Source of the DNA: DASSLY01 sp035689185 | GTDB lineage: Bacteria > Actinomycetota > Actinomycetes > Actinomycetales > Dermatophilaceae | Reading direction: 5' to 3' | Length of the DNA: 64,000 nt | Assembly: GCA_035689185.1 (NCBI GenBank) | Contig: DASSLY010000096.1 | Location: forward strand, 62,001 to 126,000 | In this document: one piece after another, positions 19,088 through 27,068 of the stretch | How positions within the stretch are numbered: the stretch's first letter is position 1 | How the letters are laid out: the number at the start of each line of letters is the position of its first letter | The notes under the pieces: model-generated | Database searches by the model: none | The model's input: only the letters and a program-made list of their open reading frames with translations | Told to the model about the DNA's origin: nothing | Program-made: the position numbers and the translations under genes

Positions 19088-19963
19088 GTGCTGACGCGGC
19101 GGGAGATGGCTCGGGAGTTGCGGGTACCCGCCCACTGGGTGGCACCGCTGCTGGCGGCCGGTGCGTCGCCACGACCGGATGGGCAGCTCGACGGCCTTGA
19201 CGCCTGGTCCCCGGACAGCGTGGCCGCGTGGGTCGAGGTCAGGGACCGACGGTGGGCCAGGACCCCACTAACCGGCCGAGACCTGCGCCTGGTCGCGCTG
19301 GGCTTACAGCGGACCCCGATAGCCACGGTGGCACGATGCTGCCAACTGACGGCACCAACCACGTTGGCTCGGCAGCTGCGTGCCGCTGTGCGGCTGGTCT
19401 CCGGGGTGAGTCCGTTCACCGTGTTGGGGTGGCAGCAACTGCGGGTGGAGGGGCTGTCCGATCAACAGATCGCCGCGGCCACGGACTCCGGGGTCAGCAT
19501 CATCCGCCTCGCCCTGGACGGGCTACCGCCCACCACCGGCCCAAAGCGGCCCGTCATCGACTGGGGAATCGTCGAGCAGGCGTGGCGGGACGGGTTACCG
19601 CTGGACGACGTCGCTGCCGCCGTGGGGGTCGCCCGGGCGCAGCTGCTGGCATGGCTGCGCCGGCGCAGTCGCCCACTGCAACCGCCGCGGCTGAACGTTC
19701 CCCAGGCGGCGGCTTACCTCGGGTGGAGCCGCGGCAACACCGATGCCCGGGCACGCCGCGGCACCATGCCCGAACCCGACGGCCACGACCGCGGCCACAA
19801 GTGGTGGTGGGCGAACACCCTGGACGCATTCGCAGCCCCACTCACGCCATGCCCGGCGTGCGGGGCCCGGGTGCGAATGCCCAAGCAGCACCAGCGCGCC
19901 CACCAAGGCCCGAAACCGGGGGCAGGTGCGGAGCCCATCGAGCCTCGTCCAGGCAGACCTTGA
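19088..19963 (+). CDS. Multi-HTH DNA-binding protein with C-terminal zinc finger
   Basis: 291 residues from GTG 19088. At least three helix-turn-helix-like segments can be seen: near residues 1-25 (LTRREMARELRVPAHWV), about 170-200 (LDDVAAAVGVARAQLLAWLRR) and about 206-235 (NVPQAAAYLGWSRGNTDARARRG). The C-terminus has CPACG followed by H-x3-H spacing (QHQRAH), a likely C2H2-type zinc finger. Probably a regulator or an oriT/replication-binding protein of the element. Last gene of the plus-strand transfer block. Confidence 0.6.
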   Translation: MLTRREMARELRVPAHWVAPLLAAGASPRPDGQLDGLDAWSPDSVAAWVEVRDRRWARTPLTGRDLRLVALGLQRTPIATVARCCQLTAPTTLARQLRAAVRLVSGVSPFTVLGWQQLRVEGLSDQQIAAATDSGVSIIRLALDGLPPTTGPKRPVIDWGIVEQAWRDGLPLDDVAAAVGVARAQLLAWLRRRSRPLQPPRLNVPQAAAYLGWSRGNTDARARRGTMPEPDGHDRGHKWWWANTLDAFAAPLTPCPACGARVRMPKQHQRAHQGPKPGAGAEPIEPRPGRP

Positions 19964-20325
19964 CGATGGCTCCGTCACTGCTCCCGATGCGACAAGCGGC
20001 GTGGCTCGGGTCACCCAGTGGCGCGCGGATGGGGCCGCGCGCCCCAACCCGGCAGGGCGTGAGCCGTCTTGAGATGGAGGCCATCGTGGCAGCCTTCGCG
20101 GCGAAGTGACGCCTTCCTCGGGCGGAAATGCGGCTGTCGACGGTCTCGGGGTCAGGATGGGCTCGGGACGCGGATCCTCAGAACGAACCGGGCGAGGAAC
20201 TTGTCGAGGGCGTGCTGGGACGGCCACGAGACACCCAGACGAAAGGGCACCTCGTCGATACCACTCGCGCGATCTGGTAACCCTCCGGAGCGGCAACTGT
20301 CAGCGGCTCGTGCAAGCCTGGATGG
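19964..20325 (+). other. Intergenic, about 360 bases, nothing convincing
   Basis: No frame here looks coding and no strong hairpin or repeat is visible. It lies between the end of the transfer block and the frameshifted zinc-ribbon gene, so it may carry the promoter of the latter. Confidence 0.4.
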
Positions 20326-21356
20326 GTGATCGAGCGATCAATCAACTTCGAGCGACCCCGCCGCCTGCGATGCCGATCATGCCGCCACAAATGGCTCGTC
20401 ACGGCGGAATGGCTCGACCGCTTCAACCAGGCCCTCGTGGCCTGCCCCGTCTGCAACACCGACTGCCGCGGCGAAGATCGCCCCGACTTCTGCGCGGATC
20501 CGGAAGATCCGGTGCACAACGACTCCGCGGTCCGCGGCTTCCACTGGTATCACTCATCGACGCACGAGAACTGGCCAGACAGCAACTTCGATCCGGCCGC
20601 ACGCTTGACCGCGGACACGAACCGGCGCATGGAAGCGATGGGCTCTGGCGTCGGTGCCGTCGAAAGATGGGCGGAGCGACAGAAGGCCAAGGCACTTCAC
20701 GTCGGCACCTACGAGGCGGCGATCGAGAACATGTTCAGGCGCATGGAAACCAAGGTGGTTCTGCTGACCAGTTCCACCTCTACCGCATTCAACTCGACCC
20801 CAACTGCGTCATCGAGCCAGGAGTGCACCAGGAGCCCACGGATTGGGTCGGCGACGCCTACTTGGCCGAAGTGTGCGCTCCCGGGACGAGCGTGCTCCGC
20901 TATGTGAACGTCCACGAGGATCAGTCGAGCGTGTCCCTTGCCATTGGGCCAGGCGCGGTCCACGCCGTCCAGAGGATTCCGCTCCCACTTACTGTCGATG
21001 AGTCAGATCCGTGGGTCTTCAACGCCACTCAACGCCTGCTCGCCGCCGCTTCCAAGCCGTCACCAGAGCCGAAATCGGAACTCCAGCGGCGGATGCGCCG
21101 GGAGACCTCCGCGCTCTCCTCAGAGGTGCGCAGGCTCGAGTCAGAGATCGCGGCGAGGCTGCCGTCGACGTTGAGGGAGAGGTTCAGCGCCGGATTCGAC
21201 GAGGGAGCCTTCGAGGCAGCCCCCGGTGCGTTCCCCATGAAGCTTGTTGGCATGGCGCGGCTTGTGACGAACGCGCGGGCCGCACTCGATGCGCTCGACG
21301 CCCAGCCGTGGCACGTACTCCAACTCATCGGAGGCGATGCCGATCTCCCCGGGTAG
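20326..21356 (+). pseudogene. Frameshifted zinc-ribbon protein
   Basis: The first part (20326 to about 20750) encodes a zinc ribbon (CRSCRHKW ... CPVCNTDC, residues about 14-47), then GFHWYHSSTHENWPDSNFDP and a helical stretch. Between about 20740 and 20775 the coding signal moves by -1 to another frame, which runs DQFHLYRIQLDPNCVIEPGV to the stop at 21356. The two halves join into about 343 residues with a coiled-coil-like C-terminus (SELQRRMRRETSALSSEVRR). Either a real frameshift, a programmed one, or a base error. The WYHSST and HVGT elements vaguely recall ADP-ribosyltransferase folds, but this is weak. No family assigned. Confidence 0.6.
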
Positions 21357-21475
21357 CTCGAACTAGCCCGCGCTGGGCGCTTCGCGGCGGTGTGACGCGA
21401 CTGGTCTGGCTGTGGCCGTGGTCGACCGAGAGGCGCTCGTTCTGTGTTTGGGTTGTGAGTGGCCAACCCAGCCGC

Positions 21476-22474
21476 CTAGCGGCACCCGCTGCATAACCCG
21501 TCTTCAAGCTCGGGGGCCAAGCAGAAGCATCTGCTGCACGTCCCTTGCGCGTTGTCTCGGCGTTGGCAGTCACAGTCACCGCACCGTGGACAGAACTGGT
21601 GACCGCACCTGTTACACGGCCAGCCGGTTGCCGTGCCGGCGAAGCCGCAGCGGCAGAGCTTGCCGAGTCGAGGTGCCGCGGACTTCTGTGGTAAGGCCTG
21701 ACCCCCGTGGAACTTGTCCACCCCCCACAGGTCTGAAGTACTGAACACAGCGTAGATCCGCTTCTCGGTGGCTGCCGCGCTCACGTAGAAGTCCTGGCGG
21801 CGTTCCCACTCGTCAGTCCAGTGGGTCTTCCTCGTCATCGTGTTGCCAGGCTTGAGGGAGAGCAGCGGATGGTTGGGGCGCACGTCCCCGTGCTTCCAGG
21901 GGTACACCTTCAGTGAGTCGCCGCGAAGAGCAGAGTGGATGACGCGCGAGTTTGCACGGTCGATGATGACGACCGCTCCGGAAGAGAGTTTGGTTGACAA
22001 GGCAATGGCGCAGGCCGGGCCGCTCGCGGCCGACTGCGCGACGAGCTTTTTAAGGTCTTCGCCGGTGATCGGGCCGGTGCCCACGAGGTCGTCGAGCATG
22101 CCTTTGGGTACGACCAGGTCTGCTGCGATCTCCTCGCAGAGGCGCTCGACTTCGGAGTCCGGGTCGTCACGGTCGGCGAGCCAGTTGAGGGCGTCGTCGT
22201 CGCGTTCGACCAGAATGTGTCCGACCTCGTGAAGGAGGGTGAAGTTCTCCTTTTTCGAGCCTGGGGTCGGCGAGTACATGACGGTGTTGTGCTTGGCGAA
22301 GGACAGTCCGTCGCATAAGCCTCCCGCGCCTCGCTGGGAGGTGAGCGCCGGTTCGGCAACCACGGTGTAGCCGAGGCTCTCGATGCCGGTGATGGGGTGG
22401 CTGGCAATGGCGGCACGTTGCGCCGGCTCGAGGGCCTCGACGAGGCGACGTGCGTGGTCGCGGCGGGTGCTCAC
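21476..22474 (-). CDS. ImmA/IrrE-type metallopeptidase with Cys-rich tail
   Basis: 332 residues, GTG start overlapping the stop of the XRE gene. The zinc protease motif HEVGH lies at 82-86, with a CEEIAADLVVP helix downstream (about 116-126) supplying the third ligand, as in ImmA/IrrE proteins that cleave XRE repressors. The C-terminus (about 270-332) has ten or more cysteines in CxC/CxxC pairs, a zinc-ribbon-like module not normal for small ImmA proteins. It is the last gene of the operon and probably switches the XRE regulator encoded just before it. Confidence 0.82.
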   Translation of the reverse strand: MSTRRDHARRLVEALEPAQRAAIASHPITGIESLGYTVVAEPALTSQRGAGGLCDGLSFAKHNTVMYSPTPGSKKENFTLLHEVGHILVERDDDALNWLADRDDPDSEVERLCEEIAADLVVPKGMLDDLVGTGPITGEDLKKLVAQSAASGPACAIALSTKLSSGAVVIIDRANSRVIHSALRGDSLKVYPWKHGDVRPNHPLLSLKPGNTMTRKTHWTDEWERRQDFYVSAAATEKRIYAVFSTSDLWGVDKFHGGQALPQKSAAPRLGKLCRCGFAGTATGWPCNRCGHQFCPRCGDCDCQRRDNAQGTCSRCFCLAPELEDGLCSGCR

Positions 22475-23172
22475 GCCGGGTCCTCGAAATCGGGCAGGTT
22501 CTTGAAGTGCTGAAGGATCGCCAGGAGTGTTTGGGGTGTCGCGGTTGTGGCGTTGCGTCTGCCGGCGGTGGCAAGTAGTCGCTTGGAATGTTCAGCGAGT
22601 CGTTCGACGGGGACGTTACTTTCCCGGGACCATTGGTCGAGGAACGCGGCGATGATCTCGTCGTCGAAGAGGACGTCGAGGGTCTGGGCTCGCTGTGTGT
22701 TGGTCGTCAAGATCGAGTCAGCGTCGACGTTGAGGACTTCGGCGACTGCGTTGATGGTTGCTGGTGGTGGACTGAGCTTGTTGCGTTCCCATGAGAAGAC
22801 AGTGTTCGTGGTGACGTCCCAGCCTCGTTGGTTCAGGCCCTGTGCGAGGTCGCCGACAGTGAGGCCTGCTGACTTTCGTATGGCGGCGAGCTGGCGGCCG
22901 TTTATTAGAACTGCTGGGTCTTCCACGAGACCCAGCATCTGAGCGATCGGGTCATCGACTCGCACTGGTGCCGCGCCGGTTTGGTCCGTCTCGGCGTCGA
23001 GCTCGGCAAGTGCTTCTGGAAGTCCAGGTGCCCACTCAGCGATAGCGGCGATCAAGTCACGTTCGTCGTCGGTAAGGTCGGCGGACGTCGGGTGACCGGC
23101 CACTATGTCGAGCAGTGCTTCGACGAACGGGTCCGTCGCGGGCGACGTCCTCTCGCTGATCGGGTCATTCAT
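22471..23172 (-). CDS. XRE-family regulator paired with ImmA
   Basis: 233 residues. An acidic N-terminal region (about 1-85) precedes a helix-turn-helix (about 92-150: GRQLAAIRKSAGLTVGDLAQ and TVFSWERNK, the typical XRE recognition region). A helical C-terminal part follows. Overlaps the sigma gene by 8 bases at its start and the ImmA-type gene at its stop. Likely represses the operon or a target promoter until cleaved by the partner protease. Confidence 0.8.
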   Translation of the reverse strand: MNDPISERTSPATDPFVEALLDIVAGHPTSADLTDDERDLIAAIAEWAPGLPEALAELDAETDQTGAAPVRVDDPIAQMLGLVEDPAVLINGRQLAAIRKSAGLTVGDLAQGLNQRGWDVTTNTVFSWERNKLSPPPATINAVAEVLNVDADSILTTNTQRAQTLDVLFDDEIIAAFLDQWSRESNVPVERLAEHSKRLLATAGRRNATTATPQTLLAILQHFKNLPDFEDPA

Positions 23173-23740
23173 CCTTCGTCACCTCCTCATGACACTTCTT
23201 GATGATGGTCTTGAGCTGGTCGCCGACCGCCTGACCGGTGATGCCGAGCTCCTCGCCGATCTGCTTGTTCGTGTCTCCGTTCAGTACGTGCCGCACGATC
23301 ATGACCTGCCGTTCGGTCAGCTTCTCGACAGCGGTGTTCAGTTTCTCTTGTCGTCGACGCGCGAGGTCCTCGGCCGCGAAGTAGTCCCCAAGCGGGTCGT
23401 GGTCGATGACGCGAGGTTCCTCGGCATCACCGGGAGGGAACCGCTCCCGGATCTTCTTCTCACTACGCACCAGGTCGACGCACCGGTTCAGCATCGCCCT
23501 GCGGAGGTAGCTGCGCCAGCCCTCTCCCCGGTCGGTGAGCTTCTGCTTCTCGACCAGCTCGAGAAGGTGGGCGAACAACAGGCCGATCGCCTCGTCGGCC
23601 AGGTCGGGCCGCTTGCCGTCGAAGAATCGGTTCGCAACCTTGCGCAGCCACTCGTGGTGCTGCCGGTACTGGGCGCCGACATCGGACGGGGTGCAGACGC
23701 GCGCATCCCCATCCGGGTCGCCGGCCAGCGCATCGGTCAC
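23165..23740 (-). CDS. ECF-type RNA polymerase sigma factor
   Basis: 191 residues. A sigma region 2-like part (about 20-85: HHEWLRKVANRFF, RSYLRRAMLNRCVDLVR) and region 4-like helix-turn-helix (about 130-185: LTERQVMIVRHVLNGDTNKQIGEELGI is its core, residues 141-167) are separated by a linker with ERFPPGDAEEPR. GTG start overlaps the stop of the E1 gene. Being inside the operon it may drive the operon itself or other defence genes. A regulator carried inside a ubiquitin-like locus is notable. Confidence 0.8.
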   Translation of the reverse strand: MTDALAGDPDGDARVCTPSDVGAQYRQHHEWLRKVANRFFDGKRPDLADEAIGLLFAHLLELVEKQKLTDRGEGWRSYLRRAMLNRCVDLVRSEKKIRERFPPGDAEEPRVIDHDPLGDYFAAEDLARRRQEKLNTAVEKLTERQVMIVRHVLNGDTNKQIGEELGITGQAVGDQLKTIIKKCHEEVTKDE

Positions 23741-25431
23741 TCTTCAAGTATCGGCGATGCGCCCGACAGGACGGGTGAGTTTTCGGCGCGATCGGCAGAG
23801 GAATCCGCCGCATGTCCCACCTCGGTCGCCGGGAGGTCGCTGTACATCGTCCGGTACCAGCGTCGGCGTACTCCGGAGTGGCAGATGCACGTGCCGGTGG
23901 CGTCCGCGTGCGGCCGGCGCACGATCCCGGCCGGCAGGCCGGCGACGTCGAGGTCGACCCGCCGGTCAACGGTGGGGAGGCCGAGCATGTGCTTCACCAG
24001 CTCGGCGGCGATCAGGGTACCGGCGAACCAGGACACCTGTGGCGACGCAACCGCGATGACGTGGCTGTCACCGTTCGCCGCGTCGGCACCGGCGTCGCTG
24101 CCCTGGGGACGCATCTCGGCCTCGGCGTACGCCTGACGGATCAAATCGCTGAGCGGGGCGCCGACCAGAGCATCACGTCGCTGCGCGGGCACCCGGCCAG
24201 CAGCGATCGCCATGTCAACGTCGGAGGCCTCCAGGACGGCTCCGTCCTGGAGCAGAGCGAGCACTCGCGGGATCGGGATGCCGGTGACCTGTGAGTACAC
24301 GCCGGCTTGGGTGAGTGGCGGGTCAGCACTGACGAAGTCGCAGAACGGGCAGGCGAACCCGTCGGCGAACCGCTCCCACTGCACGTGGAGTTCAGTGCCC
24401 GACACCCCGGCAGACAAGGTCGCCTCGCTGAGCACGTCGGCGACGTCAAGCCGCCCGTTGAGAGTGTCGACGCTCGAGATCACGACGCCGTGCCAGCCGG
24501 GTTCCTGCTTGGTGGTGTTCCAGGTGGCGACGTCGGTGTCGTGAGCCTCGGCGGTCAGCCCGAGCTGCTGGAGGCGCTTGACCATCTCTGTGGACTTCTT
24601 GCCGGTCTCGCCTCCCAGCAGGGCCGGGTAACGGTACGGGTTCCGGTCGGGGTCGAAGACGTCCTTGTCGACCGCGGTCACCTCCAGTGCTGCGGCCAAC
24701 GCCGCCGCAACCGCCGACCCGTTCAGCATCGGCGAGCATGCCGTTGCGAGCAGGGCCACCGCGCTTGTGCCGACCGATCCGACGCCGAGGAACCCGGTCC
24801 GCGCGACCTCGAACCCGGGCGCCGGGTCCGTGACCGGGAGGTCGGTGTTGTCGACCAGGCGCAGACGGTGGTCGACCAGGTTGGTTTCGACCGCCCCAGT
24901 CACCTCCACGCCCGGAAAGCCCAGGTCGGCGAGGACCTTGATGAGGACCTGACTGACCGCCAGGCACCCTGCGGCATGAAGCCCGAGGCCGTGGATGGTG
25001 CCGGTCTCCATGACGACGGGGTGGTCGGCGAGCACGACGTTCCAGTCGCCGCCACCGACGTGGACATCGCAGATGGGTTCGGCGATGCCGAAACCGACCG
25101 AGATCTGTCGGGTGGCGGGCAGATCGGTGACCGGGCGCACCGGCGTCAGCCTATGGAGCAGGTCAGCCCACGATGCCGCCTGCCACCAGTTATTCGGCAG
25201 GCGACCGTTGCCGGCCGGGTCGTAGACGACGACGCGCGGCACTAGACGGGCAATCATCGTCACGAACGCCGCAACAGCGACGCGCGCAGCATCGTCGGCG
25301 TCCGCTGCCACTGCCACGGCGACTTCGGTCTGGTCGAGCCGCTGCAGAACCTGGATCGCCGGCTCCTGCGCACCGCCGACGGTCTGGCTTCCGAGGAGCC
25401 GCAGCCGCGGGTCCTCGACAGAGGAGTTCAC
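23737..25431 (-). CDS. E1-like ThiF-family adenylyltransferase
   Basis: 564 residues from the GTG at 25431, chosen because it overlaps the JAB stop as GTGA; the frame is open further upstream but lies inside that gene. A N-terminal domain of about 200 residues precedes the Rossmann E1 fold: FLGVGSVG (about 215-221) binds ATP, and DKDVFDPDRNPYR (about 255-267) matches the D-x-D...N-x-x-R adenylation motif. Zinc-binding pairs CPFC (361-364) and CIC (513-515) frame the C-terminal part. It should adenylate the C-terminus of the ubiquitin-like protein and pass it to a cysteine. Counterpart of BilD or Cap2. Confidence 0.85.
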   Translation of the reverse strand: MNSSVEDPRLRLLGSQTVGGAQEPAIQVLQRLDQTEVAVAVAADADDAARVAVAAFVTMIARLVPRVVVYDPAGNGRLPNNWWQAASWADLLHRLTPVRPVTDLPATRQISVGFGIAEPICDVHVGGGDWNVVLADHPVVMETGTIHGLGLHAAGCLAVSQVLIKVLADLGFPGVEVTGAVETNLVDHRLRLVDNTDLPVTDPAPGFEVARTGFLGVGSVGTSAVALLATACSPMLNGSAVAAALAAALEVTAVDKDVFDPDRNPYRYPALLGGETGKKSTEMVKRLQQLGLTAEAHDTDVATWNTTKQEPGWHGVVISSVDTLNGRLDVADVLSEATLSAGVSGTELHVQWERFADGFACPFCDFVSADPPLTQAGVYSQVTGIPIPRVLALLQDGAVLEASDVDMAIAAGRVPAQRRDALVGAPLSDLIRQAYAEAEMRPQGSDAGADAANGDSHVIAVASPQVSWFAGTLIAAELVKHMLGLPTVDRRVDLDVAGLPAGIVRRPHADATGTCICHSGVRRRWYRTMYSDLPATEVGHAADSSADRAENSPVLSGASPILEE

Positions 25432-25940
25432 AACGACCCCTCCGCGACGATCCAGCGGTCGCGGTGCGGTCCAGCCTCCAGCTCGCCCCAGGACCCGTCG
25501 CAGAAGTGGTAGACGGCGCACGCATCCAGGCCGCGCCGCAGGCCCAGCCCGAAGAACGGAACGACGATCGAGATGCCGCCCTCGAAGGAGATGACCGGGT
25601 TGACGTCGTCGGCGGCAGAGTGAAACGCATCACCGGGGTGGCTGTGGATGCGCGCCACGTACAGGTCGTCTAGGCCCAGCGCGAGGGCGAGGTCCATCTG
25701 ACCTTCCCGGGGAACCTCGACATTGACGCTTCCGAAGGGGTCGCGGTGCGCGTTCTGCCGTGGGATGACCAGCTCGAGGCCGGTGCCCTTCTTGATCATC
25801 GCGGTGCCTTCGAGGCCGAAGGTCCCGCGGTCCTCGAAGAAGGTGCGCGCGTCCTGGAGGACCTTCGAGGTCAGCACCAGCGGTGCCCCCGGGACCGGCG
25901 GCGTCGTTGCAGGCGTGGGAGAGGGGTGGTGGTTACGCAT
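25428..25940 (-). CDS. JAB/MPN (Mov34-type) metallopeptidase
   Basis: 170 residues with a full JAMM signature: glutamate in FGLEG (E44), then H99-S-H101-P, S108 and D111 (HSHPGDAFHSAAD). Such enzymes trim or remove ubiquitin-like proteins. The ATG at 25940 overlaps the previous stop within ATGCGTAA, and the stop overlaps the E1 start. In Bil systems the equivalent gene (BilC) sits between E2 and E1, as here. Two cysteines near the end (about 141 and 147). Confidence 0.88.
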   Translation of the reverse strand: MRNHHPSPTPATTPPVPGAPLVLTSKVLQDARTFFEDRGTFGLEGTAMIKKGTGLELVIPRQNAHRDPFGSVNVEVPREGQMDLALALGLDDLYVARIHSHPGDAFHSAADDVNPVISFEGGISIVVPFFGLGLRRGLDACAVYHFCDGSWGELEAGPHRDRWIVAEGSL

Positions 25941-26352
25941 GGATGCCTGCCTTCCGGAGCAGGGATTCGATCAGGGAGTCGAGCCGCATGCTGAAGCGGT
26001 GGGAGTCCCAGCGCTCGGTGAAGTGGCTCTCGTGGGCGTAGTAGCCGCGCGTGCCGCTGACGCAGACGAAGGGAACGCCGAGGCTGGGATGGATGCCGAG
26101 CCCGAAGCCAGTAATCCACTGCTCCACCGCCAGGATTTCGCCGTCGTCGTCGACCAGGGTCACGTCGAACGGTTCGGAGTCGTAGCGGGAGCCGTCCAGC
26201 AGCAGGTTCCATGAGCCGTCGTCACGGGTCAGGGTCATCACGATGTTCGACCCGTCTCGGTGGAGGTCGCCGGCCAGGTCGCCTAGCTTCAAGCGGGCCC
26301 GGCCGACCTCCTTGTCGAGGAGGTCGGCCAGGATAGCCGGGTGGAGAGCCAC
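25933..26352 (-). CDS. E2-like protein of the ubiquitin-like module
   Basis: 139 residues from GTG 26352. Beta-rich core (WNLLLDGSRYDSEPFDVTLV) followed by HPSLGVPFVCVSG with the only cysteine, C97, then YYAHESHFTERWDSHRF and two C-terminal helices (about 118-136). This is the order expected for a UBC fold: strands, active-site Cys, Trp after a His, then C-terminal helices. Not recognised by an exact motif, so the E2 call rests on this layout plus its place between the UBL and JAB genes, the BilB position. Confidence 0.6.
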   Translation of the reverse strand: MALHPAILADLLDKEVGRARLKLGDLAGDLHRDGSNIVMTLTRDDGSWNLLLDGSRYDSEPFDVTLVDDDGEILAVEQWITGFGLGIHPSLGVPFVCVSGTRGYYAHESHFTERWDSHRFSMRLDSLIESLLRKAGIHA

Positions 26353-26358
26353 TGCCTG

Positions 26359-26697
26359 CTACTTGATGAGGGTGGTGCCGGCGCCGTCGACCTGGGGCTT
26401 GCGGTTGATCAGCACTAGGACGTCGCCATCGACGATGCCGAGGTCGCCGAAGGTCGCCGACGGGTCGAGCTCGCTGTCGGAGACCCGGGGCAGGCTCAGC
26501 GAGTAGTCGCCGGCGGTCAGCCAACCCTTGTTGATGAACAGCTTGACCTCCTTGTCGGTAACCTCGCCGACAATGTCGGACGGCTTGACCGTCACCTTGT
26601 CGCTGTGGCCCGCCAGGGACCGGACGGTCACCTTGAAGGGGTGGTCGTCGCCGTGACCCGGCTTGGACGTCGTGTCGCTCTCGGAGTGAGTGCTCAC
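26359..26697 (-). CDS. Single-domain ubiquitin-like (beta-grasp) protein
   Basis: 112 residues from GTG 26697, with an aggaagga-type ribosome site; an upstream ATG in frame would add 46 residues and is less likely. After a disordered charged start (about 1-19), residues 21-100 form a beta-grasp-like pattern (FKVTVRSLAG, VKLFINKGWL, ATFGDLGIVDGDVLVLI), close to YukD/ubiquitin order. The chain ends in ...GAGTTLIK with no terminal Gly-Gly, so the JAB peptidase may expose a C-terminus or conjugation may use another residue. First gene after a 134-base gap. Confidence 0.8.
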   Translation of the reverse strand: MSTHSESDTTSKPGHGDDHPFKVTVRSLAGHSDKVTVKPSDIVGEVTDKEVKLFINKGWLTAGDYSLSLPRVSDSELDPSATFGDLGIVDGDVLVLINRKPQVDGAGTTLIK

Positions 26698-26831
26698 TGG
26701 GGTCTCCTTCCTGTTTGTGCCCGTTCTGCCTGATAGACGTCGTCGCGGGGGTCCGTGAAAGCCCGCTGCCGGAAAGATTTCCGCGACATGCTCGTTCCGC
26801 GTCTCTTGGGCGCGGTCTGAGAAGCGGAGGA
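26698..26831 (-). promoter_or_regulatory. 134-base gap with possible internal promoter
   Basis: This is the only real gap inside the eleven-gene cluster and is therefore the best place for a second promoter serving the ubiquitin-like half. The ribosome site for the UBL gene lies at its downstream edge (gaaggagac on the minus strand). No clear -35/-10 pair is visible. Confidence 0.3.
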
Positions 26832-27068
26832 TCACGTGACCCGCACACCGTCCAACGTCTTAGTCCCGTAAGACCGTTCGTCGGACGACCGGTCGGCACG
26901 CGAGTGGCCGGCCTCCAGCTGTGCTGCGAGCCATAAGATCCCGACTACGTCAATCTGGGCGGAGTCGACGCTGCGGGCTAGGCAGACCCGGTCAGGCAGC
27001 AGGACGATGCGTCGGCCGTTGCGTGGGCTGTTGCGAAGCGCGGTCTTGTCGACAGCGACTGGGGTCAC
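26832..27068 (-). CDS. Small 78-residue protein coupled to the one-TM gene
   Basis: Starts at a GTG that overlaps the stop of the membrane protein (GTGA). Mid-part has a hydrophobic stretch (about 40-52: VVGILWLAAQLEA) in a polar, basic frame. No family recognised. Kept because of the tight coupling; the composition is plausible but does not prove it. Confidence 0.45.
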   Translation of the reverse strand: MTPVAVDKTALRNSPRNGRRIVLLPDRVCLARSVDSAQIDVVGILWLAAQLEAGHSRADRSSDERSYGTKTLDGVRVT

